From Corynebacterium sp. (GTDB taxonomy: Bacteria > Actinomycetota > Actinomycetes > Mycobacteriales > Mycobacteriaceae): 64,000 bases of DNA. This document shows, in pieces, positions 26,616 through 36,264 of this stretch. Every line of letters starts with the position of its first letter. Position 1 is the first letter of the stretch. A program made the position numbers and the translations under genes. Location of the stretch: positions 202,190-266,189 of the forward strand of contig JAUMTW010000002.1 of NCBI GenBank assembly GCA_030531005.1. The letters run 5' to 3'. The notes under the pieces were generated by a model that saw only the letters and a program-made list of their open reading frames with translations, was not told the DNA's origin and ran no database searches.

Positions 26616-28058
26616 TTAGGAATTATCCGCTGCTACCTCTTCCAAATCCTCTTGATGGAAGTGCTTCGGCAATGGACGCGCTGGCACCATAAACCGGCTG
26701 AGCAAAATTGCTACCACCCCGAAGGCGGCCAGCACACCAGCACTAAGCCAGAGATTAGGCCCCCAAATCCCATTGCCCACAGTAGAGATAGCCGCGGTTG
26801 CGTAGTGCAGTGGGAATAAGCGCACAATAAATTCCCAACCGGAACCTAATGTTTGCGTTAGGGCTTCATTCCAAACCCAACCGACCAAGGCCGCCTGTCC
26901 AGCAAGCAAAACTACCGCGATGGCAATGCCAGGCACGGTGCCGAAGATACGAGTAAACACCACAGTGCCAGCCGCTGCAGCAACCAAGGCAATACCGGCG
27001 ATCACACCTGCACCAATGACACTACCTAAGGTAATGCCAGCACCTAAGATGGCGACCAATGCACCTGCTAGAGCTGCAATTACTAGTCCGGAAATCAGGC
27101 TTAATACCCAAGAGCCACGTCGCCACGTTACTGCAGCAAACATCACAAAGCCCGCAATAAAGAAAGCATACAGTGGAGGCAAGATCTGAGAAGTCGTGCC
27201 CTCGTCATCTGCAGCGGGGTTCGCAGTAGCCACAATTGGTAAGGCACGTTGCACCTGGTCGATGCGATCGCGCGTTGAAGTTGCCATCTGATCAACCTGC
27301 GTGGCGCCATCTTCTAATTCCTTGATGCCAGCGACTGCTTGACCAACACCATCTTCTAATTCCGCTAGCCCAGAAGCTAATTCTTGTGCACCCTTGGTCG
27401 CAGAGTAAATCCCATCATGATAACCATAGCCCGGCACAGCCAGTTGGTTTGCCATTTCGCGTGCCCCGCTCTGCGCTGCTTGAAGTTGAGCGGTGGTTTC
27501 GGGATTGATTTCAAAATTTTGTGCCTGGGCCCTCAAATCCTCCAGTTCCGTGATCGTCTCCCGGGAGCGTGGGTCAATACTGTCCTGTAGATCGGCGATG
27601 GTATCATCGATGGCCACAATGATTTGACCACGTACTGCTTCTAATCCAGTGGTGACTGCAGCTGCTTGGTCAATGCCATCAGCAAGTTCGGTAGCACCTG
27701 TTCCTAATTGGCCAGTCGCTGCCTGCAGTTGAACTAAGCCCGCTGCTAATTCATCTGCTCCGGAGCGTGCCGCTTGAGTGCCCGCTGCTAATTCGTCTGC
27801 GCCCGCACCAAGCTCTTGGGTCCCATCAGCGAGCTGTTTGGTGCCCATGGATAGGAAGCTGCCTTGGCTGGCAGCCTCCCCCGCTGCCCGGTGCGCAGCA
27901 ATAATGGCGTCCTGATCTACTACCGCTATAGGGGCGCCCGCGGATTCTTCCGAATCATTCCACGATTTAGAGATATCTACATTGGTGGCACCCGCAGTGA
28001 TCGCGCCAGCGAGTAGTGGCACGGCAAGCAAGATAGCAGCAAGAATGCGACGTTTCAT
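26616..28058 (-). CDS. YhgE/Pip-domain membrane protein with heptad-like repeats
   Basis: 480 aa. A signal-anchor at the N-terminus is followed by a long periplasmic region with repeated L-A-x-G-x-x-E-L-x-x-G-A-x-E-L units (about residues 75-130 and again 230-260), typical of YhgE/Pip proteins. Six hydrophobic segments fill the C-terminal half. Relatives are phage-infection proteins and ABC-2-like exporters in Gram-positives. It sits in one locus with the 352-aa permease and the TetR regulator. Confidence 0.8.
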   Translation of the reverse strand: MKRRILAAILLAVPLLAGAITAGATNVDISKSWNDSEESAGAPIAVVDQDAIIAAHRAAGEAASQGSFLSMGTKQLADGTQELGAGADELAAGTQAARSGADELAAGLVQLQAATGQLGTGATELADGIDQAAAVTTGLEAVRGQIIVAIDDTIADLQDSIDPRSRETITELEDLRAQAQNFEINPETTAQLQAAQSGAREMANQLAVPGYGYHDGIYSATKGAQELASGLAELEDGVGQAVAGIKELEDGATQVDQMATSTRDRIDQVQRALPIVATANPAADDEGTTSQILPPLYAFFIAGFVMFAAVTWRRGSWVLSLISGLVIAALAGALVAILGAGITLGSVIGAGVIAGIALVAAAAGTVVFTRIFGTVPGIAIAVVLLAGQAALVGWVWNEALTQTLGSGWEFIVRLFPLHYATAAISTVGNGIWGPNLWLSAGVLAAFGVVAILLSRFMVPARPLPKHFHQEDLEEVAADNS

Positions 28059-28345
28059 ATCCTCAACCTAAATGCGCGAGTACAAGTTATGCAGGGGGCA
28101 CGCGCAAAATGAGCCAACCTTTTCGCCCAACCTATCCAGGGTGTTAGTCATGGTGGTTGGTCATACGGTCACCTAGCATAAACACCCGAACAGGAAACGT
28201 ACTCGCATGTTGTTCTCCTTATTCCTTATATACCTGTATATCGCCCGCTGCATTTCATGACACTACGTTTCTTGGCACTGCTTTTTCGCTCTGATGCATT
28301 ACCTACGGCGCCCACGACGCCTAACACTTTTGCTTGCAATGTGAC

Positions 28346-28363
28346 CCACTGGACACGTCCAGT
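28346..28363. promoter_or_regulatory. 18-bp palindrome upstream of mrpA
   Basis: CACTGGACACGTCCAGTG, two 8-bp arms with a 2-bp centre, 83 bp before mrpA. It looks like an operator for a dimeric regulator; no candidate regulator gene is next to it. Confidence 0.55.
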
Positions 28364-28416
28364 GCACCTGATAAGGTGGTTTTAGTAAGCACATATCTAT
28401 CGATGTGAAGAAAATC

Positions 28417-28432
28417 CCTCGGTTTTCCGAGG
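28417..28432 (+). promoter_or_regulatory. Hairpin just before the mrpA ribosome binding site
   Basis: CCTCGG-TTTT-CCGAGG, followed by GTGGGAGTG containing the Shine-Dalgarno GGGAG. It could affect translation initiation or mRNA stability. Confidence 0.45.
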
Positions 28433-28445
28433 TGGGAGTGTTCGC

Positions 28446-31370
28446 GTGAATATATTCATTGCATTGGTCCTCGCTGCGGCCACCGTAGCGTGCGCACCAA
28501 TTTTCGTGCGCTTCCTCGATCGCAATGCCGGATGGCCGCTTGCTGCCATGTTTGTAATAGCAGCCGGCTTTATCAGCGCCGATCTTGGAAGCATCTGGGA
28601 TGGCCAACCGGAAACCTGGTCCGTGACCTGGATTCCCGACCTCATGGATGTCCAATTCGCCTTAAAGGCAGATGCCTTAAGCGCCTTTTTCGCGCTGCTA
28701 GCCTTAGGCATTGGCGCGGTGGTCTTTATCTATTCGGCCGCTTATTTGCCCAAGAAAAGGGGTAATACCAGCTTCTATACCATTATGACGGCCTTCACCA
28801 CGGCTATCTTGTTGCTGGTTTTAGCCGATGATGTCTTCTTGCTCTTTGTGGGCTGGGAATTAGTATCCCTGGCTTCCTTTATGCTTATCGCCCGCTCTGG
28901 CGGACACGGCGGCGAGATGGGCTCTCAGCGGACCTTGATCTTGACCTTCGTTGGCGGTCTCTCGCTGATCGCGGCACTCGCGGTAGCAAGTATCCAGGCT
29001 GGCAGTACTAATCTGACCACTATCCTGGCTGCTGATTTCTGGGGAGAAAAACCTGGTATTACCACCACCCTAGCAGTGCTCATCGCACTGGCTGCGTTTA
29101 CGAAGTCTGCCCAGTTGCCCTTCCACTTCTGGCTGCCGGAAGCAATGGCTGCAGCTACGCCAGTTTCGGCCTTCCTCCATGCTGCGGCAGTGGTCAAAGC
29201 CGGTATCTATCTGTTGATTCGCTTCAGTGCAGTCTTCGCAGAAAATACCACGTGGAATCTGCTGCTCATCATCATCGGTATGTCGACAGCTGTGATGGCT
29301 TCGTTCTTCGCCATCCAAAAGACGGACTTGAAAAAGCTCACTGCTTATTCCACGGTCTCCCACCTGGGGTGGATTGTCGCCACTATCGGCATCGGCACTC
29401 CTTTCGCCTTAGCTGCAGCATTGGTTCACACCCTGGCCCACGCGCTGTTTAAATCCAGCTTATTCATGCTCATCGGTGTCATCGATCATCAAACAGGTAC
29501 CCGTGAAACCACCCGCCTGGGTTCCAGCTGGCGTCAGATGCCATGGACCTTTGCCTCGGTGGTCATCGCTGCTACTTCAATGGCTGCAGTGCCTCCGATG
29601 CTTGGTTTCGTTTCTAAAGAAGGCATGTTGGAGGCTTTCCTTGATGCCCCACTAAGCACCTTCGGTGTAGTGTTATTGCTGATCGCTGCCGGCATTGGCG
29701 CAATTTTCACCTTTACCTATTCCGCCCGCATTATCTTTGATGGCTTCATCGATGGCGAACGCGATATGTCTGAGGTCAAAGAAGCCCCTATTCGCCTATG
29801 GTTGCCTGCTGCACTACCAGCCGTACTCGCGCTACCCCTGGTTGCTGTCGTTGGTATCCTTGATAAGCCAATCGATGCCGCAGTCGCCACCGTGCACACC
29901 TCCCCCGAAATACACCTTGCTATTTGGCATGGCTTTACCTTGCCGCTGGCTATTTCGGTTATTGCTTTGATCGTTGGTTGCATTGGTATCTGCTACCGCA
30001 AGCAAATTTGGGCAGCTGTGAATGAGCGCAAGTTCGCACCTCGCTCTGGTAATGAGTTGCTCAAGGACCTCATCCAATTCGCCAGTGCATGTGGGCGTCT
30101 TTTCGCGAAGCTAGCCGATTCGCTCAGTCCCACCCGCCACCTTGCCTATGTCTTTGGCGCACTCGTTGCCTTAGCAAGTGTAGTGACCTTCAATAGCTTG
30201 ATGAATGGTGGTATCGATGGCGTTGCTCTGGATCCCCGCTTAGCAGGCACCGATCGCTTAGCGGATCTACTGCCGCTGGCGATTATTGCGGTCAGCCTTA
30301 TTGGACTCACCCGCACCCGCAAGCGTTTGACTGCTGTCATTCTCCTTGGTGCCATCGGTGTTGGCGTCACCTTGCAGATGCTCATGCTGGGCGCCCCAGA
30401 TGTGGCATTAACCCAATTCATGGTGGAGGCCTTGGTGGTTGTCATCATGTGCATGGTGGTACGCCAGCAGCCAGATCTCTTCCACCCCACCTCGAACAAG
30501 CGCAAGGGCTTAGCTGCGGTACTCGCTGTCCTGGTTGGCCTTGCTACCTTCTTAACTGTTTGGTTCCTGTTCAGCCGCCGCGAGCGTTCTGATCTGGCGC
30601 TGTATTACTTACAAGAAGGTCCCGAGATCACCGGTGGACACAATGTTGTGAATACCATCTTGGTGGAATTCCGTGCCTTCGATACTTTAGGCGAGCTCTC
30701 TGTGTTGGGTATGGCTGCTGTGGTTATTGCCGCAGTTGTAGGCTCCATGCCCCGCTATCCCTTCCAGAAGGGCACCCACCCGGCCCCATTTGGCCTCTCG
30801 CGTGTGAACGCTATCCCGCTGCAGCAGATGACCAAGGTACTCATCGTGGTTCTAGGCATTATCAGCTTCATCGTCTTTATGCGCGGTCACAATAACCCTG
30901 GTGGTGGCTTCATCGCCGCCCTCATTGCCGGTGGCGCTTTGATGTTGAGCTACTTCTCCTATGCCCGTGATCGTCGCATCTTTGGCATTAATACCCCAGC
31001 TCGTCTGACGCAGATCGGTATTCTCACTGCTGTTGCTGCCGGCTTTATTGGCTTGCTGCGAGGATCCTTCCTCTATGCCATCCATGGCCACTTCGCCGGG
31101 CAACACTGGACCACCTCCATCATCTTCGATATCGGCGTCTACCTGGCTGTGTTGGGCATGCTGTCGATGGCCATCAACGTGCTCGGCGGCTATCTGCGCC
31201 CCGGCTTAGAGCCCAAAGAGCTGAACTTCGGCCGTAGCGCATCCCCACTAGCTAATCTCAGCGAGATCCCCAGTAGCGATGATGATGACATCGATTGGCC
31301 ACAGCCCTACTCCCACCGCGCCAGCGCGAAGAACGCTGCCCTGGCAGCAGAACAGGAGCACAACGCATGA
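28446..31370 (+). CDS. mrpA: Mrp/Mnh Na+/H+ antiporter subunit A (fused A-B)
   Basis: 974 aa, GTG start with GGGAG upstream. A NuoL-like antiporter module (residues about 1-500, with KADALSAFFALLALGIG and SHLGWIVATIGIG) precedes an MrpB-like C-terminal region (NPGGGFIAALIAGGALMLSYF) and an acidic tail, so A and B are one polypeptide, as in other actinobacteria. It couples proton entry to Na+ (or K+) extrusion across the membrane. The end overlaps mrpC as ATGA, the first of several tight junctions in the operon. Confidence 0.95.
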   Translation: MNIFIALVLAAATVACAPIFVRFLDRNAGWPLAAMFVIAAGFISADLGSIWDGQPETWSVTWIPDLMDVQFALKADALSAFFALLALGIGAVVFIYSAAYLPKKRGNTSFYTIMTAFTTAILLLVLADDVFLLFVGWELVSLASFMLIARSGGHGGEMGSQRTLILTFVGGLSLIAALAVASIQAGSTNLTTILAADFWGEKPGITTTLAVLIALAAFTKSAQLPFHFWLPEAMAAATPVSAFLHAAAVVKAGIYLLIRFSAVFAENTTWNLLLIIIGMSTAVMASFFAIQKTDLKKLTAYSTVSHLGWIVATIGIGTPFALAAALVHTLAHALFKSSLFMLIGVIDHQTGTRETTRLGSSWRQMPWTFASVVIAATSMAAVPPMLGFVSKEGMLEAFLDAPLSTFGVVLLLIAAGIGAIFTFTYSARIIFDGFIDGERDMSEVKEAPIRLWLPAALPAVLALPLVAVVGILDKPIDAAVATVHTSPEIHLAIWHGFTLPLAISVIALIVGCIGICYRKQIWAAVNERKFAPRSGNELLKDLIQFASACGRLFAKLADSLSPTRHLAYVFGALVALASVVTFNSLMNGGIDGVALDPRLAGTDRLADLLPLAIIAVSLIGLTRTRKRLTAVILLGAIGVGVTLQMLMLGAPDVALTQFMVEALVVVIMCMVVRQQPDLFHPTSNKRKGLAAVLAVLVGLATFLTVWFLFSRRERSDLALYYLQEGPEITGGHNVVNTILVEFRAFDTLGELSVLGMAAVVIAAVVGSMPRYPFQKGTHPAPFGLSRVNAIPLQQMTKVLIVVLGIISFIVFMRGHNNPGGGFIAALIAGGALMLSYFSYARDRRIFGINTPARLTQIGILTAVAAGFIGLLRGSFLYAIHGHFAGQHWTTSIIFDIGVYLAVLGMLSMAINVLGGYLRPGLEPKELNFGRSASPLANLSEIPSSDDDDIDWPQPYSHRASAKNAALAAEQEHNA

Positions 31371-31783
31371 TTCTCGCAATTACCATTGGACTTTTGATCG
31401 CCGGTGGCGTCTACCTGGTCCTCCAGCGCGGGATGCTGCGCATCGTCATCGGCATGACACTGATTAGCCACGCCGTGAACTTACTCATCCTGACTGCGGG
31501 TTCTCCAAAGTGGCGCGGCGACCCTTTCCCCAATATCACCGACCTCGATGCAGCGGCGGATCCCCTGCCTCAGGCCTTCGTGCTGACTGCAATTGTGATT
31601 GCCATGGCAACCACAACCTACATGCTGGCCTTGGCTGCTTTAGGGCGCAGTGATGACACCCACGCCGAAGAGGTCGCTGATGACACTGCCCCCATGCACA
31701 CCTTAGGGCGTTCGACCACCTATGCAGAGCTCGTTGAAGATCAAGCCCATGCAGAACAACGCGCCCTACGGGAAGGAAAATAG
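31367..31783 (+). CDS. mrpC: Mrp antiporter subunit C
   Basis: 138 aa from ATG 31367, which overlaps the mrpA stop. NuoK-like: three hydrophobic segments with LISHAVNLLILTAG and PLPQAFVLTAIVIAMATT. A hydrophilic acidic C-terminal tail of about 40 aa is present. An in-frame extension from 31295 is antisense-free but lies within mrpA and is rejected. Confidence 0.93.
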   Translation: MILAITIGLLIAGGVYLVLQRGMLRIVIGMTLISHAVNLLILTAGSPKWRGDPFPNITDLDAAADPLPQAFVLTAIVIAMATTTYMLALAALGRSDDTHAEEVADDTAPMHTLGRSTTYAELVEDQAHAEQRALREGK

Positions 31784-33307
31784 ATGGATTACCTACTGCC
31801 GTTATTTGTGGGCATCCCACTGCTGGCGACAGCGTTGTGTGTGCTCACCCCACAGTGGTGGCGTAACGTACTGGCTCTCACGCTGCCTGCCGCCGGCATC
31901 ATCGCCGGGATTTGGCTGTTCAGCTACACCAGCACTCATGGCACCATTGCGCACTCGGTTGGCCTGTATGAAGGTGGCATTGCAATCCCCTTCGCAGGTG
32001 ACCAACTCAGCGCCTTGATGATCATTGCCGCATCCATTGTGGCGCTTGCTTCAAATTGGTTTGCCATCATGGTGGGCGAAATGCACTCGCCCTACTATGC
32101 AGCGCTTTCCTTAATGCTGCTCACCGGTGTGATGGGCGCACTACTCACCGCCGATTTGTTCAACTTCTTCGTATTCATCGAAGTGATGCTGCTGCCTTCC
32201 TACGGTCTAATGGCTATGACCGGCACTTGGGCACGCCTGTCTGCCGGCCGTACCTTCGTGCTAGTGAACCTGGCTACTTCTACCGTGCTGCTCGCCGGCG
32301 TCACCATCGTCTATGGCGTTGTTGGCAGTGTGAACATCGCAGCCCTCCAGGGCGCAGCTGCGGGCAATGGACCCGCCACAGTTGCTATGGGTGTCGTCAT
32401 GATTGCCCTGGCAGTCAAAGCCGGTATCTTCCCTGTACACACCTGGTTGCCGCGCACCTACCCGCAGACTTCTGCCAGCGTAATGAGCCTGTTCTCTGGC
32501 CTGCACACCAAGGTTGCGGTCTACATGATATTTCGCTTGTATGTGGTGGTCTTCGACCTTGATGCCCGCTGGAGCACGTTGATCATTATCCTCTGCGTGC
32601 TCGCAATGTTGGTAGGCGCCTATGCGGGTCTAGCCGAGAACTCTATGCGCCGAGTGTTGTCCTACCAAATGGTCAACGGCATGCCATTCATCTTGGTCAT
32701 GCTCGCCTTTGCTAGTGGAAATGCTCAAGCCGCCCTGGCAGCCGGTATCCTCTACACGCTGCATCACATGGTGACCATGGCTGCACTCATCTTGACCTCT
32801 GGTGCGGTGGAAGAAACCTACGGTACCGACCTACTGAGCAAGATTTCGGGAATTGCCCACCGCGACCCTTGGGTAGCAACGATCTTTGCCGCCGGCGCCT
32901 TCTCGATTGTGGGATTCCCACCATTTTCTGGCCTGTGGGGCAAGGTAGCTTTGATGCTCAGTGCAGCCCGCGATGGTTCTTGGCAGGGTTGGCTCGTAAT
33001 CGCTACGATGGTCGTGGCTAGCTTCGGTGCTTTCCTCTCTATGCTGCGACTCTGGCGCAAGGCTTACTGGGGTAATCCTATGAACCCACAACGCATCCCG
33101 GAAAACTTGCACGTACCAGCTCGCCGTATCCTGCCCGGTGCTGCAATGATGATGCTGTCGTTGAGCATGTTCCTCGGCGCTGGTTTTGTTGTTGGGCTTA
33201 CTCAAGATGCCGCAGCTTCCTTGCTCGATGTAACAAGCTATACCCAGGCTGTCCTCGGTGATGACCCCCTTGGGTTGGCCGTACACGCTGAAGGAGGCAA
33301 CGCATGA
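31784..33307 (+). CDS. mrpD: Mrp antiporter subunit D
   Basis: 507 aa, NuoM/N-like polytopic subunit (LFNFFVFIEVMLLPSYGLMA, KAGIFPVHTWLPRTYP, FSGLHTKVAVYMI). ATG directly follows the mrpC TAG; AAGGAAAA is the ribosome binding site. It forms a proton- or Na+-translocating path beside MrpA. Confidence 0.95.
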   Translation: MDYLLPLFVGIPLLATALCVLTPQWWRNVLALTLPAAGIIAGIWLFSYTSTHGTIAHSVGLYEGGIAIPFAGDQLSALMIIAASIVALASNWFAIMVGEMHSPYYAALSLMLLTGVMGALLTADLFNFFVFIEVMLLPSYGLMAMTGTWARLSAGRTFVLVNLATSTVLLAGVTIVYGVVGSVNIAALQGAAAGNGPATVAMGVVMIALAVKAGIFPVHTWLPRTYPQTSASVMSLFSGLHTKVAVYMIFRLYVVVFDLDARWSTLIIILCVLAMLVGAYAGLAENSMRRVLSYQMVNGMPFILVMLAFASGNAQAALAAGILYTLHHMVTMAALILTSGAVEETYGTDLLSKISGIAHRDPWVATIFAAGAFSIVGFPPFSGLWGKVALMLSAARDGSWQGWLVIATMVVASFGAFLSMLRLWRKAYWGNPMNPQRIPENLHVPARRILPGAAMMMLSLSMFLGAGFVVGLTQDAAASLLDVTSYTQAVLGDDPLGLAVHAEGGNA

Positions 33308-33684
33308 ATCTCGTATTCCGCTATTTTCCGTGGCTGATCGGACAAATCTTCATAGCCGGATGGGTACTCGCCAAGGATGCCTGGACTGGTTCGAAAAAAG
33401 TTGATCCTTGCATCGTGCACTATCCGTTGCGTGCAACGAAAGCGTGGCATCTAGCCGTGCTTTCCACCTCGATTACCGTGACCCCCGGCACCTTGTCCAT
33501 TGGGCTGCGCGAGGATAACACCCTGATTGTGCAAGCATTACATGGCAGTGACCCCCACAGCGTACTTGCTGACATTGCCGAAATGGAAGCGCGTATGGAT
33601 CCAAGTGTAAAAGAACAAGAGCAGGATCTCAGCACTGCGCGGGTAGAATACCCGGCACCAAAGCTTGGGGTGAAGGAGAAGTAA
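33304..33684 (+). CDS. mrpE: Mrp antiporter subunit E
   Basis: 126 aa, ATGA overlap with mrpD. Shows the MrpE pattern of one N-terminal hydrophobic segment and the conserved SITVTPGTLSI near the middle. The cytoplasmic tail is Lys/Glu-rich. Confidence 0.92.
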   Translation: MNLVFRYFPWLIGQIFIAGWVLAKDAWTGSKKVDPCIVHYPLRATKAWHLAVLSTSITVTPGTLSIGLREDNTLIVQALHGSDPHSVLADIAEMEARMDPSVKEQEQDLSTARVEYPAPKLGVKEK

Positions 33685-33951
33685 ATGTTTGAAATTGTGG
33701 TGTATATTGCCATGGGCGTTTCCGCCTACTGCATCCTGGCCACCTTGTTGTTCATCCTGCGCCTGCGCGAGGAGTATTCGCGCGCTGTGGTTGCGGACAT
33801 CATCTTCTACGGCATGCTGTGCTTCTACATCCTGTGGGCCATGCTCAATGACAATCAGATTTCCTATGAGGTAGTGCTACTCGCCGCTGTATTAGGTGGA
33901 GCACTGCCTACGATGTCGATGGCCCGAATTCTGACGAAAGGACGCCGCTAA
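33685..33951 (+). CDS. mrpF: Mrp antiporter subunit F
   Basis: 88 aa with three hydrophobic segments; begins immediately after the mrpE stop and its own stop overlaps mrpG by one base. RLREEYSRAVVADII carries the usual conserved Arg/Asp. Confidence 0.92.
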   Translation: MFEIVVYIAMGVSAYCILATLLFILRLREEYSRAVVADIIFYGMLCFYILWAMLNDNQISYEVVLLAAVLGGALPTMSMARILTKGRR

Positions 33952-34250
33952 TGCTCGAGATTTTGGCAGCAATTTTCATTGTGGTGGCCTGCTTCTTTTT
34001 GTTAGCCGCCGTCTTCGGAGTGCGCCAAGCACCTGATGCCCTCTCGCGTACCAATTCCTTGGGCACCATGACCAGCGTGGCATTGCCCCTATTCCTCATA
34101 GCTGGCTTACTTTATGATGCCAGCCAAGGTAACTTCTCCTGGTACAACCTGATCGTCGCTATCCTGGCCATCATCGGCATGTGGTCTATGGTTGCCGTGG
34201 CCGGCTTCGTGATGGGCCGTGGCCTCTACGAATTAGAGAAGGAACAATAA
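33951..34250 (+). CDS. mrpG: Mrp antiporter subunit G
   Basis: 99 aa, three hydrophobic segments. It carries the MrpG course FFLLAAVFGVRQAPDALSR. It completes the A(B)-C-D-E-F-G set, so the complex should be functional. Confidence 0.92.
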   Translation: MLEILAAIFIVVACFFLLAAVFGVRQAPDALSRTNSLGTMTSVALPLFLIAGLLYDASQGNFSWYNLIVAILAIIGMWSMVAVAGFVMGRGLYELEKEQ

Positions 34251-34277
34251 GCTCTAGCGCCTGCTCCTCCTCCGAAT

Positions 34278-34317
34278 AGGGCCGTACCTCGCGTTTACAC
34301 GCGGGTGCGGTCCTTTT
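34278..34317 (+). terminator. mrp operon terminator
   Basis: AGGGCCGTACCTCGCG pairs imperfectly with CGCGGGTGCGGTCCT, followed by TTTTT. Confidence 0.75.
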
Positions 34318-34521
34318 TCTATGCTGCACAATTCGAATGCGGTCTGCGGTGAATGCTGTGTTACTCTAGTCCGTCACACATTGCATCGAAAGGCGGACGC
34401 ACACTGCCAGAGAGTGTTGCACCCCGCCCCTGAACTGCCTCAGGCTGTGCGCATTCTTACTGCCTTCACCACATGTCCACGGTCTTATCCACTGCTGCAG
34501 CTGTATCTTTCGGGCAGCGCA

Positions 34522-34553
34522 AAGGCGGCGCGGGACAAATCCCACACCGCCTT
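34522..34553 (-). terminator. katA terminator
   Basis: On the minus strand AAGGCGGTGTGGGA pairs with TCCCGCGCCGCCTT using two G-T pairs. It is followed by only three T, so it is moderately strong. Confidence 0.6.
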
Positions 34554-34600
34554 GTTGAAGGTAGCGCCGCGCACTTCGTGCGACGGGTAACCAGTTGTGC

Positions 34601-36139
34601 TTACTTCTTGGTAGCGAACAGACGCTTAACCTCTGCGCCCAGGTTCTCATCGACCTGAGTCCAGTACCAGTAGCAGCGCTCTTCTACCTCTGGAGATACG
34701 CCGACCATAGCGTTAGTGATGTTATCTGCCAGGCGAGCCTGAGCAGCTTCATCCATAACCTCGCGGTAGAGGATACCGGCCTGTACGAAGTCGCCATCCT
34801 CGGCATGCTTTACGTATGGAGCACGGACCAGATCAGTACCATGTGGGTCTGGGTTGACATAGAGATCAGAGGCTTGCCCGCGATCCTCATAAGAATCGGT
34901 GGTCTCACCGCTGTCTAAGTAGCCCTGGCCCTTTTCAAAACGGTTCGGGCTATATACAGGTTCATCAGCTGGGTTGAAGAAGTATGCCATCGAACCTTCG
35001 TGCTGATAGGTGTTCACCTGGTTTACAGGACGGTTCACCGGCAGTTGCTGGTAATTTGGCCCAATGCGATAGCGGTGGGCATCAGCATACGCAAACGCAC
35101 GGCCCATGAGCATACGGTCTGGAGACAACCCGATACCAGGAACCAGGTTCGCTGGGTCCAGTGCCAACTGTTCAATCTGAGCGAAGAAGTTTTGTGGGTT
35201 GCGGTTCAGGATGAAGTATCCAACATCAACCAATGGGTAATCCTTCTGTGACCAAGTCTTGGTCAAATCAAAGGGATTAAAGCGGTACGTTTCGGCATCC
35301 TCGAAAGGCATGATCTGCACCTTAACGTCCCAGATTGGGTAGTCGCCACGCTCGATAGCGTTGTACAGGTCCTCGCGCTGGTAGTCAGCGTTCTTGCCGG
35401 CCATCTCTTCTGCCTCGGCATCGGTGAAGCAATCCCAGCCCTGGCGAGTCTTGAAGTGATACTTGATCCATACTGGAGTACCTTCTTCGTTGATCCACTG
35501 GAAAGTGTGGGAGCCGAAGCCATCTTGGTGGCGAGAAGTCTTCGGGGTACCGCGATCACCCATCAAGTAGGTCACCTGGTGCGCAGATTCTGGAGCACGA
35601 GTCCAGAAATCCCACTGCATATCAGCATCGCGGAGGCCGTTCGCGCCCTTACGCTTCTGGGAGTGAATGAAGTCCGGGAACTTCATGGCATCGCGCAGGA
35701 AGAAGGTTGGGGTGTTATTACCAACGATGTCGTAATTTCCATCCTCGGTCCAGAAACGCAGGGCGAAGCCGTGCACGTCACGCCAAGTATCTGGGGAACC
35801 TTGCTCACCAGCTACGGTGGAGAAACGTACCGCCATCGGGGTGACCGTGCCCTTTTGGAAGAGCTTGGCCTTGGTGTATTGGGATACATCTTCAGTGATG
35901 TGCAGTTCGCCAAAAGCTCCATGGCCCTTGGCGTGTGGGTTGCGCTCAGGAACCCGCTCGCGGTTGAAGTGGGTGAGCTTTTCAATCAGCTGGAGATCGT
36001 TCAGCACGGTTGGGCCCTGAGGGCCAGCCACGATGGACTGATTTTCACTGGCAACGGGCTGGCCGCCAGCGCGGGTGGATTGGCCGGTACCGTGGTCACG
36101 TTGGCCGCGTGACAGCACCTTATCTACGGGCGAATTCAT
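34601..36139 (-). CDS. katA: Monofunctional haem catalase
   Basis: 512 aa, small-subunit clade. The active-site His is in AKGHGAFGELH, with Asn in IVGNNTPTFFLRD; the proximal haem Tyr lies in RAFAYADAHRYRIG. It removes hydrogen peroxide in the cytoplasm. It is divergent from sigC, as in C. glutamicum (cg0310/cg0309). A short palindrome (AGTGAGTCACT, 36163-36173) lies in the shared promoter region. Confidence 0.97.
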   Translation of the reverse strand: MNSPVDKVLSRGQRDHGTGQSTRAGGQPVASENQSIVAGPQGPTVLNDLQLIEKLTHFNRERVPERNPHAKGHGAFGELHITEDVSQYTKAKLFQKGTVTPMAVRFSTVAGEQGSPDTWRDVHGFALRFWTEDGNYDIVGNNTPTFFLRDAMKFPDFIHSQKRKGANGLRDADMQWDFWTRAPESAHQVTYLMGDRGTPKTSRHQDGFGSHTFQWINEEGTPVWIKYHFKTRQGWDCFTDAEAEEMAGKNADYQREDLYNAIERGDYPIWDVKVQIMPFEDAETYRFNPFDLTKTWSQKDYPLVDVGYFILNRNPQNFFAQIEQLALDPANLVPGIGLSPDRMLMGRAFAYADAHRYRIGPNYQQLPVNRPVNQVNTYQHEGSMAYFFNPADEPVYSPNRFEKGQGYLDSGETTDSYEDRGQASDLYVNPDPHGTDLVRAPYVKHAEDGDFVQAGILYREVMDEAAQARLADNITNAMVGVSPEVEERCYWYWTQVDENLGAEVKRLFATKK

Positions 36140-36162
36140 TTTGCCTCCTGTAATGCACTAGT

Positions 36163-36173
36163 AGTGAGTCACT
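36163..36173. promoter_or_regulatory. Short palindrome between katA and sigC
   Basis: AGTGA-G-TCACT, 24 bp upstream of the katA start; a possible regulator site, too short to assign. Confidence 0.35.
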
Positions 36174-36264
36174 TCGCACTCTACATTAAAAGTAAAACCT
36201 TTTCAAAAATATTTCTTTCTTCGGATAGCCTAATATATCTTCCCGCGTGCTATTCTTACTGCAT

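Larger units (their letters stand above)
28059..28445. other. Upstream region of the mrp operon
   Basis: 387 bp with no gene. It holds an 18-bp palindrome (28346-28363) and a small hairpin (28417-28432) next to the mrpA ribosome binding site. Confidence 0.6.
34251..34600. other. mrp-katA intergenic region
   Basis: Two converging terminators (34278-34317 for mrp and 34522-34553 for katA); no gene seen between them. Confidence 0.6.
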
